Source of the DNA: JBFWVR01 sp050246635
GTDB taxonomy: Bacteria > Acidobacteriota > Vicinamibacteria > Vicinamibacterales > UBA2999
Reading direction: 5' to 3'
Length of the DNA stretch: 64,000 nucleotides
NCBI GenBank assembly: GCA_050246635.1
Contig: JBFWVR010000001.1
Coordinates: forward strand, 124,001 to 188,000
In this document: piece after piece, positions 33,650-42,591 of the stretch
Layout: each line of letters begins with the position of its first letter
How positions within the stretch are numbered: position 1 is the first letter of the stretch
The notes under the pieces: model-generated
Database searches by the model: none
Told to the model about the DNA's origin: nothing
Seen by the model: the letters and a program-made list of their open reading frames with translations, nothing else
Position numbers and translations under genes: made by a program

Positions 33650-35269
33650 CTATTTCACCTTCAACACCGTGCCATCGACATCCGGCAGCGACAGCCCGGC
33701 CAGCGACGCGAGGGTGGGCGCCAGGTCGGCCGGGCTCGCGGCGGTGTCGTAGCGACCCGGCGTGACACCGGGCCCGAGCACGATGAGCGGGACGTGCTGG
33801 TCGTAGTCGTAGAGCGAACCATGGGTGGTCGCGTCGGCGGACAGGATCCAGCCGCGCCTGGGAATCACGATCAGGTCGCCGCTCCGCCCCGGAACGTAGC
33901 TGAGCGCGGCGGCGCGCAGGACCGGATCGGTGCTGGTGCGCTGGCCGTCCACCTCGCGCGCCTCGAACACCCGCTCGACCCCGGGCAACGCGAGCAGCGC
34001 CTGCTTCGCGCGTGCCAGCAGTTCGGGACGGCCGGCGACGGCCTCACGCGTCCGCGTGGTGAGGTAGACATTCGTGTAGTCGACGTCGGCGACGTGAGGC
34101 TCGTCACCGAGCTCCGCCATCGCGTCGTTCACGGCGCCGGCCAGCGCGCGCGGCAACACCCGTCCGCCGTCATGGGCTTCCGGAATCGGCGCCACGCCGT
34201 GATCGGCCGACAGCGCCAGCGCGTACCGGCCGCGTCCGACCTGCCGGTCGAGCTCGTCGAGCAGCGTGCCGATCGTCGCGTCGAGCCGCAGGAGCGTGTC
34301 CTCGGCCTCGACGCTCTCGGGACCGAAGTCGTGGCCCACGGAGTCGAGTCCCGAGAAGCTCACGCCCAGCAGGTCGACGACGTCGCGTTGCCCGAGCTGG
34401 AAGTGCTCCACCAGGTTCGCGGCGAAGGCCCCGAGATAGGCATCGCTGTACGGGCTGCGTTCCCACAGCGTGTAGAACTGATCCTCCGGCGTGCCTGGCG
34501 CGCCGGCCAGCGGATGCGGGAAGCGGGCCGTCCAGCCCGTCTTCGGCCGCTCACCCACGCCGTCATCCGCTCCCGCGTAGCTGCCCATCTCCGCCATCGG
34601 TTCCCAGACGGCCTGGCGGTCATGGTCCATGGGGTGGGCGTCGACGTAGTCCTTCACCTCGCCGAGGAGCTCTTCCGTATAGGCCGTTGACGTCGCCCAG
34701 TGGAAGTTGTCGCCGAGCCACGTCACCGCGGTGGCCCCGTGCCCGGCGAGCATCACGGCGCTCCGCGGCTTCATCGAGAGCGTCACGACGCGCGACTCCG
34801 GTGTCCGCTCGCGCAGCCGGTCGCCAAGCGTCGGCACCTGGAGGTTGCCGGGTCCGTGCCCGACGGGCTCCGGGAGGCTGGCATAGGAGACGGGCTCCGC
34901 CGACCCGTCGTCCGTGCAGATGATGCGACGGCCACGCTCACGGCTCCACCATTCGTTCAGGAAGATGCCGCTCTTCAGGGGGAGGACGCCCGTGCCGATG
35001 GTCGCATGCCCGGCGCAGGTCACCGTGTTCAGGTACGGATACCGGGCCTCGGTGAAGACGGCCCCCTGGTCCAGCAGCCGGCGCAGGCCCTTGGTCCAGC
35101 GACCCTCGTACCGCGTGATGTAGTCGAAGCGCATCTGGTCGACCACCATCACGACCAGCAGGCGCGGCGGGTCGGCCGGGGGCGCGGGCGCGGACGATGA
35201 CGATCCACAGGCGGCGGCCAGGAGGGCGACGAGGCTACACAGGGCAGCGGCAGCGAAACGGGCGCGCAT
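33650..35269 (-). CDS. Alkaline-phosphatase-superfamily lipoprotein (type I phosphodiesterase/PafA-like)
   Basis: The product has 539 residues from the ATG at 35269, with AAGGA upstream. A lipoprotein signal ends in LLAAAC (Cys21), and a Ser/Pro-rich spacer follows. The catalytic domain carries VVDQMRFDYITRY (metal-binding Asp near 44) and NTVTCAGHATIGTG (nucleophile Thr near 83). Later metal ligands are in LDSVGHDFGPES and ALSADHGVAPIPE. This resembles PafA-type phosphate-irrepressible phosphatases and nucleotide pyrophosphatases. It should act in the periplasm to release phosphate from organic esters. Monocistronic, with its 3' end against the 13-bp array. Confidence 0.9.
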   Translation of the reverse strand: MRARFAAAALCSLVALLAAACGSSSSAPAPPADPPRLLVVMVVDQMRFDYITRYEGRWTKGLRRLLDQGAVFTEARYPYLNTVTCAGHATIGTGVLPLKSGIFLNEWWSRERGRRIICTDDGSAEPVSYASLPEPVGHGPGNLQVPTLGDRLRERTPESRVVTLSMKPRSAVMLAGHGATAVTWLGDNFHWATSTAYTEELLGEVKDYVDAHPMDHDRQAVWEPMAEMGSYAGADDGVGERPKTGWTARFPHPLAGAPGTPEDQFYTLWERSPYSDAYLGAFAANLVEHFQLGQRDVVDLLGVSFSGLDSVGHDFGPESVEAEDTLLRLDATIGTLLDELDRQVGRGRYALALSADHGVAPIPEAHDGGRVLPRALAGAVNDAMAELGDEPHVADVDYTNVYLTTRTREAVAGRPELLARAKQALLALPGVERVFEAREVDGQRTSTDPVLRAAALSYVPGRSGDLIVIPRRGWILSADATTHGSLYDYDQHVPLIVLGPGVTPGRYDTAASPADLAPTLASLAGLSLPDVDGTVLKVK

Positions 35270-35354
35270 CGGCAGGGTTCCTTCCGGTGGACAGCGGCGC
35301 TCAGCGCCGGTACGAAAGTATACCGGCGGCCTGTGACGTCCTCATGTGCAGTCG

Positions 35355-36743
35355 TTACAGGAAGGCCAGGGGGTCGATGTCGAAGGCGGCGGGGTCGAGC
35401 GGCGCGTCCACCGAGCGCGGCCCTTCGTCGTCGGGCGCCCAGAGCGCCACCTCCGTGGGCCGCGCCAGCGGGGCTCCCGCCGCATCGCGCAGCACCCGGA
35501 CCAGCGGGCGCCGGGGATCCGGGGCATGCGGCGCCACGACAACGCCGATGGCCCCGGTATCGAGGCGGACCAGCGTGCCGGGAGGGTAGAGGCCCAGCAG
35601 CTGACAGAAGCGTCGCACCAGGTGCTGGTCGAACTGCCGTCCGTCATTGCGCTCGAGCACGGCCTTGATGCGATCGGTGGGGAAGGCCTCCTGGTAGGCC
35701 CGCTGCGAACGCATGGCGTCATAGACGTCCGCGATCGCGCACAGCATCGTGCCGAGGTTCAGGCCGTCCCGCGACACGCCGTGGGGGTAACCGGCGCCGT
35801 CGAGGCGCAGGTGGTGCTCGAACGCCACCACGGGAGCCAGCGCGGGCATGTCGGGGGTGCCACGGAGAATCTCGGCGCCGTCCACCACGTGGCGGCGCAT
35901 GATGGCGAACTCGCGATCCGTCAGCGCGTCGGGCTTGTTGAGGATCTCGGCGGGCGTCCGGACCTTGCCGATGTCGTGCATGAGCGCCGCGACGCCGAAC
36001 TCGCGCAGCAGCGCGCCGTCCACGCCAAGGGATCGCGCCTGGGCCATCGTGAGGATCGACACGTTGACCATGTGGGTGAACGTGTAGCCGTCGTAGCGGC
36101 GGAGCGCCGTGAGCGCCAGGAGGGCCGAGCGATTCTGCGCGACCGCCTGCGCGAGGGTGTCCACCAGGGCACGTGCCTGCCGGGGATCGGGTTGGCGATC
36201 GAGGGCGGCTTCCTCCCACAGTGTCTCCGCTGTCTGCACCGCGTCCCCGTAGAGACGGCGCGCGTTGGCGACGTCCGGTGGGGCGCTGCGCGGCGCATCG
36301 GTGGACAGCCGGCCGACCCTGATGTGCGGCAGATCCGCGAGCGCTGCCTGCGCATCCGCGGGGGCCACGCCCGCGGCGGCCTCGTCCGGGCGCCGCTCCG
36401 GGTGCGCGACAACCGCGGTCAGGCGGGCGAGTGCCTCCCGGGTCACGCCCCGCTCGAGGGTGAGGCGCTCGATGCCGACCGCCTGCAGGCGCCGCGTCAA
36501 CTCGCCGAACGTGTCCGGAGCCCGCGGGACGGGGAGGTCCCCGACCACGATTTCCTGCCCGATGAAACCGATCGTGATGGCGCCCTCATCCGCGACGCTG
36601 GTGTCCACTGCCTCTGCCAGCGCGGCCACCGCGCGCTCGACGAGCGGATGGCCATGCTCGTAGAGCTGGGCACCGCGGATTGCCGCCGCAAGGCGGCGGA
36701 CGAGCTCCTCCCCGGTGCGGGCGCGCCTGGCCTGATCGTTCAC
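35355..36743 (-). CDS. HD-GYP phosphodiesterase with shared N-terminal domain, copy 2
   Basis: The product has 462 residues from a GTG at 36743 that overlaps the HEAT gene stop (GTGA). The N-terminal about 115 residues carry a domain shared with the three neighbouring genes, including Y-x-H-G-HP near 28-33 and hydrophobic strands about 55-68. The HD-GYP domain covers about 215-390: His224, HD at 256-257, HH at 310-311, DG at 315-316 and GYP at 318-320. The canonical HHE is HHL here. Such proteins cleave c-di-GMP to GMP or pGpG. A beta-rich tail of about 70 residues ends in DPLAFL, like its paralogue. No membrane helix is present, so it is cytoplasmic. Confidence 0.9.
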   Translation of the reverse strand: MNDQARRARTGEELVRRLAAAIRGAQLYEHGHPLVERAVAALAEAVDTSVADEGAITIGFIGQEIVVGDLPVPRAPDTFGELTRRLQAVGIERLTLERGVTREALARLTAVVAHPERRPDEAAAGVAPADAQAALADLPHIRVGRLSTDAPRSAPPDVANARRLYGDAVQTAETLWEEAALDRQPDPRQARALVDTLAQAVAQNRSALLALTALRRYDGYTFTHMVNVSILTMAQARSLGVDGALLREFGVAALMHDIGKVRTPAEILNKPDALTDREFAIMRRHVVDGAEILRGTPDMPALAPVVAFEHHLRLDGAGYPHGVSRDGLNLGTMLCAIADVYDAMRSQRAYQEAFPTDRIKAVLERNDGRQFDQHLVRRFCQLLGLYPPGTLVRLDTGAIGVVVAPHAPDPRRPLVRVLRDAAGAPLARPTEVALWAPDDEGPRSVDAPLDPAAFDIDPLAFL

Positions 36744-38971
36744 GAGGGCCTCCGTCCGGCCGCGGGCTCCGCGAGCGCCCGGCGGGCGGCCCGGCGCGCG
36801 CCCCGCGGGCCCGAGTCTGCTGCGGCCTCGAGGACACGCCGGGCGCGCTCGCCGCCGGCGGCGCGGAGGGCGCGGGCCGCGGCGAGCCGCAGCCGCGCGG
36901 TGCGGCCGGGTGCCCACCATTCGCCGCGTTCGAGCACCATACGCAGCGCCTCGACGATCTCAGGGGCGCCGTCGAAGCGTCCGAGGGCCTCCACGGCCGA
37001 GCGGTAGACCGGCTCGAACCCGCCCCGGTGATCGGTGTGCCGCAGGATGTGGACGAAGAGCGGCGCCGCGCGCTCATCGCGCAGGGTCCCGAGGGCCAGC
37101 ATGATGGCCTCCCGGGTCGGGGCGGCCCCCGAGACGAGCGCCTGCTCGAGAGCGGCGTAGGCCTCGTCCGATCCGAGCTGCACGATGGCTCGCAGGGCCT
37201 CGCGCTGCACCTGCGGCTCGGCATCGTCGAGCAGTGACCGGAAGTCGGGCAGCGCGTCGTGGCCGCCCACCGCCCGCAACAGCTCGATGGCCGCGCGCCG
37301 GACGGACGGGTTCGGCGACGAGCGCAGCTCGTCGGCGTACGCGCGGGCCCCGGCGCCGAACGCGATCAGCACGTCGCGCAGGCGCCGCACCGTGCGGCTG
37401 TCGGTTTCGGTCGCGAGGGTCTCGGCCAGCGGCGCGATCAGGGCGGGGCCGATGCTGTCGCAGAGCGCGGAGACCTCCGCCATCTCCGCGTCCGACACCC
37501 GGCGCACCAGCAGGGCGATGGGCCGGGCCAGCGAGTCCGGCGCGGCCTGGGCCAGGCCGGCACGGGCGGCCGCCGCGAACGGCGACGCCGTGTCGTTCGC
37601 GACCTGCCGCAACGCGTCCAGCAGGCGCCGGGCGAGCGCCATGTCGCCGGCCTGCAGCAGCTCTCCCGCACGGACGAGCGCGAGCCGCGCGACGTATGAC
37701 CAGGCCTCCTCGCGCGTCTCGACGTCGAGCAGATCGAGCAGCAGTCGCAGGTCGAGCTGCCGCAGGGCACGGGGATCGACGCTGGCGAGCCACGCCGCGA
37801 GCCGCTCCGGAGGGTCCTCGTGCAGCGCTTCGACGCCAATGGCGTCCGCGCGCGCGCGGCCGAGCTCCGACGCGTAGGCATCGGACACGTAGTCCCGGTC
37901 GGAGTACGAGGTCAGCAGTTCCACCGCGCTGGACCAGATGTCGTCGACACCGTCGTCGTCCGGGAGGCCATCGGCGACGCGGGCCTCCGCGGCGCTCAGG
38001 ACGGCGGCGCGTGTCTCCGGCTCCGGCGCGAGCGCGTGCAGCGCCTGCGCGAGGCGGCTGGTCGCTCCGCGATCGCGCACGACGGAGGCCGCGACGAACG
38101 TGGCCAGATGGTCTGCCGAGAGGCGCGCGCGCAGGGCCGGGCCGATGTCGTCGCCTCCCGCCCCGGCGGGCGGCCCGGTGACGAGGGCCAGCAGCAATTC
38201 CGGTGACAGCCTCGCCGCGGCCGCGGCCAGGCTGTCGAGCAGTGGCTCGACGTCGTCCGGTGACGCCGCGGCGGCATCGTCCACCAGGCCATGCAGCAGG
38301 CCCATGATCGTGGCGCGGTGCTGTGCGGCGTCGCCGGTCGCCAGGGCCTGGGCCTCGAGTTGCTCGAGGAACCCGCCCAGCCGCGCCGGATCGCCGGCAA
38401 GGTCTTGCATCAGGGCACGCGCGGGCGAGCCGGCAACCGGGCCGCCGTCGAGCGCTCGCGCGATGACCTGCGCCCAGGTCGTCGCTTCCGGGTCGGTGCC
38501 CCCGGCCGACCGCAGGACTTCCGCATAGTCGATCTCGCGGATGTCGAGCGGCCCACCTCCGGCGGTTGCCCAGGCCCGGGCCAGCCCGCCTGCGGCGCGC
38601 ACCTCGTCCGGTGATTGTGCGGCCAGCGCCACGAACCGGTGCCAGGTCTCGGGGGCCATGCCGGGCCGCACGGTGAGGGCGCCCACACGATGGATATGGA
38701 GCAGGGCCGCGAGTTCCGTCACCGCGGCGTCCGGCCGGGTGAGGGCCCGTCCATCAACGAGCAGCGTGTCGGGCAGCACGGTGACCGCGAGGGGCCCGGG
38801 GGCCGTGGCCTGCGCGCCCGCGTCCACGATACGGTCCACCGCGGCCTGGATCGCCGGGTGCGTCGGCGGGTACATGGTCACCGCCCGTGCCGCGGCCCGG
38901 CAGGCGCGCGCGAACTCGACGAGGCGCGTGGCCACGTCGGGCGCCAGCGGTTCCGGGGCGTCGGACGACAT
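36740..38971 (-). CDS. HEAT-repeat protein with shared N-terminal domain, copy 2
   Basis: The product has 743 residues from the ATG at 38971. The N-terminal about 130 residues match the shared domain (YPPTHPAI near 34-41, then TVLPDTLLVDG). A long alpha-helical middle follows, and HEAT repeats dominate the C-terminal half (VRRAAIELLRAVGGHDALPD, VQREALRAIVQLG). It is cytoplasmic with no catalytic motif; such proteins are scaffolds. It sits 6 nt after the first HD-GYP gene and overlaps the second. The arrangement implies a complex with HD-GYP enzymes, which is inference. Confidence 0.85.
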   Translation of the reverse strand: MSSDAPEPLAPDVATRLVEFARACRAAARAVTMYPPTHPAIQAAVDRIVDAGAQATAPGPLAVTVLPDTLLVDGRALTRPDAAVTELAALLHIHRVGALTVRPGMAPETWHRFVALAAQSPDEVRAAGGLARAWATAGGGPLDIREIDYAEVLRSAGGTDPEATTWAQVIARALDGGPVAGSPARALMQDLAGDPARLGGFLEQLEAQALATGDAAQHRATIMGLLHGLVDDAAAASPDDVEPLLDSLAAAAARLSPELLLALVTGPPAGAGGDDIGPALRARLSADHLATFVAASVVRDRGATSRLAQALHALAPEPETRAAVLSAAEARVADGLPDDDGVDDIWSSAVELLTSYSDRDYVSDAYASELGRARADAIGVEALHEDPPERLAAWLASVDPRALRQLDLRLLLDLLDVETREEAWSYVARLALVRAGELLQAGDMALARRLLDALRQVANDTASPFAAAARAGLAQAAPDSLARPIALLVRRVSDAEMAEVSALCDSIGPALIAPLAETLATETDSRTVRRLRDVLIAFGAGARAYADELRSSPNPSVRRAAIELLRAVGGHDALPDFRSLLDDAEPQVQREALRAIVQLGSDEAYAALEQALVSGAAPTREAIMLALGTLRDERAAPLFVHILRHTDHRGGFEPVYRSAVEALGRFDGAPEIVEALRMVLERGEWWAPGRTARLRLAAARALRAAGGERARRVLEAAADSGPRGARRAARRALAEPAAGRRPS

Positions 38972-38977
38972 GGCCGG

Positions 38978-40336
38978 TCAGGGCTCCAGGCAGGCCAGCG
39001 GATCGACACCGGCCTCGGCGGCGTCCACCGCCTCCACGACGGCGCGTGGATACTCGCCACGCGCATCCCGGTCCCAGGTGTTCGCGAGCACCGGCGCCTC
39101 GAGCGGCTCGCCGCGCCGATCGCGGAGCAGCTTCACCTGCGGCCGGAACGGATCGTCGGGGTGCGTGCGGGTGACGACGGCGAGCTCGTCGGTGTTGAGG
39201 CGCACGAGCGTGCCCACCGGGAAGAGCCCCACCAGGTTGACGAACCGCCGCAGCAGCACCTGGTTGAAGGCGGTGCCGTCCTGCTGCGCCATGATCGCCT
39301 TGATGCGATCGGTCGCCAGGCCCTCGCGGTAGACGCGGTTGCTGCGCAGGGCGTCGAACACGTCGACGATGCTCACGACCATCGTGCACAGGTTCAGCGA
39401 ACGTGAGCCGATGTTCTCCGGATACCCGCTGAGGTCCTGCTTCAGGTGGTGCTCGAAGGCGACGACGGGCGCGAGCGCCGGGACCTCGGGCGTGCGCCGG
39501 AGGATGTGCGCGCCGTCCACCACGTGGCGCTTCATGATCTCGAACTCCTCGCGCGTGAGCTTGTCCGGCTTGTTCAGCACCTCGGGCGGCGTGTGCACCT
39601 TGCCGATGTCGTGCATGAGCGCCGCGAAGCCGAATTCCCGCAGCATCGGGCCCTCGAGGTTCAGCGACCGGGCCATGGCCATCGACAGGGCCGCCACGTT
39701 CACCATGTGCGTGAACGTGTAGGTGTCGTGCCGCTTGAGCGCGGTGAGCGCCATGAGCGACGTGCGATCCTGGTACACGAGGCGCGACAGGCCGTCGATG
39801 ATCGCGCGCGCGCCAGCCGGGTCGGGCGCCTCGCCGGTCGAGGCCGCGGCCCAGATTTGCTGCGCTGCGGACACCGCCTTCGAGTACATCTGCCTGGCCG
39901 CCGCGAGCCCGACCGGCTCCTGGTCCTCGTCCTCGACGGCCACGCGGCCGACCTGGATCCGGCGGATCCCCCGCGCTGACAGGCGATCGCCGACGCCACG
40001 CCGCGCCGTCCGGTCGCGGAGTTCGTCCAGCAGGGCGCGGACATCCGCGGGCTCGACTCCGCGCGCGAAGGTGATCTTCTCGATGTCGCGGTCCCGCATG
40101 TCGCGCAGCAGCCCGGTGAGGGTTGCCGAGGTGCGCGGCAGGCGGAAGTCGTTCACGACGACTTCGCCGTCGAGGAACCCGACGATCACCGACGGGGCGC
40201 CGGCCAGAGCCGCCGTGAGTGCCTGGTGAAGCCCCCCTGCTGCCCGCTGGACCAGCGGGTGATCCGGCTTGTAGAGCTCCGCGGCCCGGACGGCCGCGCT
40301 CAGCCGTCGGACGAGTTCGTCGGGCGCGATGCTCAT
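38978..40336 (-). CDS. HD-GYP phosphodiesterase with shared N-terminal domain, copy 1
   Basis: The product has 452 residues from the ATG at 40336, overlapping the upstream HEAT gene stop (ATGA). The shared N-terminal domain has LYKPDHPLV at 21-29 and GFLDGEVVVNDFRL at 53-66. The HD-GYP domain has His210, HD at 242-243 and HH at 296-297. The signature itself is degenerate: Asp301 is followed by Leu-Ser then GYP (DLSGYP instead of DGxGYP). Metal-binding residues seem kept, so catalysis is possible but less certain than for copy 2. The tail ends in DPLACLEP. Cytoplasmic. Confidence 0.9.
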   Translation of the reverse strand: MSIAPDELVRRLSAAVRAAELYKPDHPLVQRAAGGLHQALTAALAGAPSVIVGFLDGEVVVNDFRLPRTSATLTGLLRDMRDRDIEKITFARGVEPADVRALLDELRDRTARRGVGDRLSARGIRRIQVGRVAVEDEDQEPVGLAAARQMYSKAVSAAQQIWAAASTGEAPDPAGARAIIDGLSRLVYQDRTSLMALTALKRHDTYTFTHMVNVAALSMAMARSLNLEGPMLREFGFAALMHDIGKVHTPPEVLNKPDKLTREEFEIMKRHVVDGAHILRRTPEVPALAPVVAFEHHLKQDLSGYPENIGSRSLNLCTMVVSIVDVFDALRSNRVYREGLATDRIKAIMAQQDGTAFNQVLLRRFVNLVGLFPVGTLVRLNTDELAVVTRTHPDDPFRPQVKLLRDRRGEPLEAPVLANTWDRDARGEYPRAVVEAVDAAEAGVDPLACLEP

Positions 40337-42561
40337 GACCCGGCCTCCGGCTGGCGGACGACGTGGCGCGCGAGGCGGCGCAGGAACCAGTCGCCGGTGC
40401 GGGACAGCTCCTCGAGGGCCTGGCGTGCCCGTGGCGAACGGATACGGGCGAGGGCCTCGAGGGCGGTCGTGCGCAGGCGCGTCGTCCGGCCCCACGACAG
40501 CACCCGCCGCTGGCGCGTGGCGGCCGCGATGGCCGGCACGGCGCGATCGTCGCCGAGGGCGCCGAGCGCGCCGAGCGCATCGATCACCACCGCATGATCC
40601 TCCCCGAGCCCGTCGCTCTCGCCGACGACGCGCGCCAGCAGGGGCACCACGCGGGCGTCCTGCAGTGCCACCAGCGTGGCGATCACGGCTTCGCGCGCCG
40701 GTCCGGCCGCGGCGCGCAGCACGGTCTGGAGCGCCCGGGCCGCCGACGGGTCGTCGATTCCCGCGAGGGCGGCCACCGCCGGCTGGAGGACACGGGGATC
40801 AGGGCGACGGAGCAGCACCTGCAGCGGCTGAACGGCGGCCGGCGTGCCGATCGCGCCGAGCAGGCGCGCCACCTCCCGCTGCACGAACCAGCGGCGGTCG
40901 TCGAGCGCGGCCTGCAGGCCCGGGATTGCCGCGGGCCCGAGCCCGACGATGGCGGCCGATGCCCGCTCCGCGGCCTTGCCGCCCTCCTCCCGGTCGTGGG
41001 CGCCGAGCAGCGACGGCACCGTGGCGGGTCCGACCGCGGCGACGAAGCGCGTGAAGGCGGCGAGCTCGGCTTGCGAGAGATCGGCCAGCGCGTCCACCGA
41101 TTCGGCGAAGGCCGCGGCGGCGCCGAGGCGCGTGACCGCCTCGCGGCAGGCGGCCGCAGCCACCGGTGGCTGCCGTGCCGCGGCGTGCGTGAGGGCCTGG
41201 ACCATGGCCGTCGCCTCGTCGAAGGCCCCCGCCAGCAGCAGGTCGTCGACGAAGGCGGACATGTCGCGCGCGAGTTCGGCGGCCCGCGACGACTCGGTCT
41301 CGAGCCGGAGCAGGTCCGCCAGCAGGATGCCGGAGAGCTGCCGCACCTGGTCGTGCCCAATCGTCTCGAGCCAGGTGTCGAGCTCCGGTGGCAGGTCGCG
41401 CGCGGCGAGTTCGGAGGCACGGCCCGCCGCGCCGTCCATCGACTCGCGGTAGGCGGACGAGACGAACGCCGACTCGTCGTATCGCAGGAGGAGCTCCTCG
41501 AGCGACGCGCGGATGTCCTGGAGCGGCCGGCGCTCGCTCCCGAACTCGCGTTCCGTCAGCATCCGTTCGGTCAGCTTGAGCACGCGGCGGCGGCGGGACT
41601 CATCGGGCGCGAGCGTGTCGAGCACCTGCGCGAGGCGTGCGGTCGGGTGTCCCGGCGTGGCCAGCGCGCGGGCGAGCATCAGGGCGACCTGGTGGTCGTC
41701 GAAGGTCTTCTTGAGCGTGGCCATCATGGCCAGCGCGTCCTCGTCGCTGTCCTGCTGGCGCAGCAGCTCGAAGGCCACGGCGGGATCGAGCGCCGCGGTC
41801 GCCAGCGTGAGGGTCCCCATCACCTCCGCGCCGCGGTCCGGCTCGAGCACCGAGACCGTGGCGGCCACGTGGCGGTACACCGCCAGCACCGTCGCGGCCT
41901 GGGTCGTGAGGAGCGGCGCGCCGTCCGGCGTGCAGTACGGCTCACGGCAATCGGCGGCCAGCTCGCCGACCGCCCCGGGGTCCCGGGAGATCTCGAGCAG
42001 GCGCTGCTGTTCCTCGAGGGTGAAGGTGGTGCGGCCCCCGATGACGGAGCGCACGATGGCCTTCCATGTGGCGTCGCGCCGGGCCGCGCCCTCGTCGGCG
42101 TCGCGCTCCAGGATCTCCTGATAATCGATCTGCTCGATGACGATCGACTCGTCGCCGTCCTCCAGCCAGATGGCGGCCGGCCCGCCGCGGAGCCGGCGGG
42201 TGTCGCGGTCGAGTGCCAGCATCGCAATCAGGGCCCGGGCCGCGGGCTCGGCCGGCGCCGTCACGAAGGCCATCTGCAGGATGTCGCGGTCGTGGAGCAG
42301 GGCGGCGCACTCCGAAGTGCTCAGGTCGGGCGCCTCGACGGCGATGCCGTCCACGAGCAGCGTGCGGGGCGTCACGGCCAGCTGCAGCAGCCCGCCCGCC
42401 GTCGCCTCTCCGCAAGCGGCCAGGAGCCGGTCGACCGCAAGCGCGATGGCGGGGTGCTCGGGCGGGTAGAAGCCCCACCCCCGCACCGCGACGTTCAACG
42501 CCCGCGCGAGAGCCGCCGTGGTCCGGGCGAGCTCGGCGGGCAGGACGGCACGCGGAGCCAT
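40333..42561 (-). CDS. HEAT-repeat protein with shared N-terminal domain, copy 1
   Basis: The product has 742 residues from the ATG at 42561, with AGGAG 4 nt upstream. The N-terminus again has the shared domain (FYPPEHPAIALAVDRLL near 31-47, then VTPRTLLVDG). A long helical region and C-terminal HEAT repeats follow (EEGGKAAERASAAIVGLGPA, VQREVARLLGAIG). It matches copy 2 in length and order, so the pair is a duplication. It is the first gene of the four-gene operon and shares a 30-bp divergent promoter region with deoA. Confidence 0.85.
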   Translation of the reverse strand: MAPRAVLPAELARTTAALARALNVAVRGWGFYPPEHPAIALAVDRLLAACGEATAGGLLQLAVTPRTLLVDGIAVEAPDLSTSECAALLHDRDILQMAFVTAPAEPAARALIAMLALDRDTRRLRGGPAAIWLEDGDESIVIEQIDYQEILERDADEGAARRDATWKAIVRSVIGGRTTFTLEEQQRLLEISRDPGAVGELAADCREPYCTPDGAPLLTTQAATVLAVYRHVAATVSVLEPDRGAEVMGTLTLATAALDPAVAFELLRQQDSDEDALAMMATLKKTFDDHQVALMLARALATPGHPTARLAQVLDTLAPDESRRRRVLKLTERMLTEREFGSERRPLQDIRASLEELLLRYDESAFVSSAYRESMDGAAGRASELAARDLPPELDTWLETIGHDQVRQLSGILLADLLRLETESSRAAELARDMSAFVDDLLLAGAFDEATAMVQALTHAAARQPPVAAAACREAVTRLGAAAAFAESVDALADLSQAELAAFTRFVAAVGPATVPSLLGAHDREEGGKAAERASAAIVGLGPAAIPGLQAALDDRRWFVQREVARLLGAIGTPAAVQPLQVLLRRPDPRVLQPAVAALAGIDDPSAARALQTVLRAAAGPAREAVIATLVALQDARVVPLLARVVGESDGLGEDHAVVIDALGALGALGDDRAVPAIAAATRQRRVLSWGRTTRLRTTALEALARIRSPRARQALEELSRTGDWFLRRLARHVVRQPEAGS

Positions 42562-42571
42562 GAGCTCCTAC

Positions 42572-42579
42572 GATATACT
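42572..42579. promoter_or_regulatory. Overlapping divergent -10 elements between HEAT copy 1 and deoA
   Basis: TATACT (42574-42579) faces deoA, and the reverse complement TATATC (42572-42577) faces the HEAT gene. The whole intergenic space is 30 bp, so both promoters must share this region. Confidence 0.4.
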
Positions 42580-42591
42580 GCGACCCGGCCC

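Noticed and set aside
31762..33765. Long plus-strand frame through the 13-bp array
   Set aside because: It is antisense to the subtilase gene; the repeat is open in several frames, so its coding look is an artefact.
40336..42561. HEAT proteins as phycobilin lyases
   Set aside because: HEAT repeats are present, but no lyase signature or pigment gene is nearby.
40363..42591. Plus-strand open frame running into deoA from the HEAT gene region
   Set aside because: It is antisense to the HEAT gene; deoA homologues start at 42592, and a promoter lies just before it.
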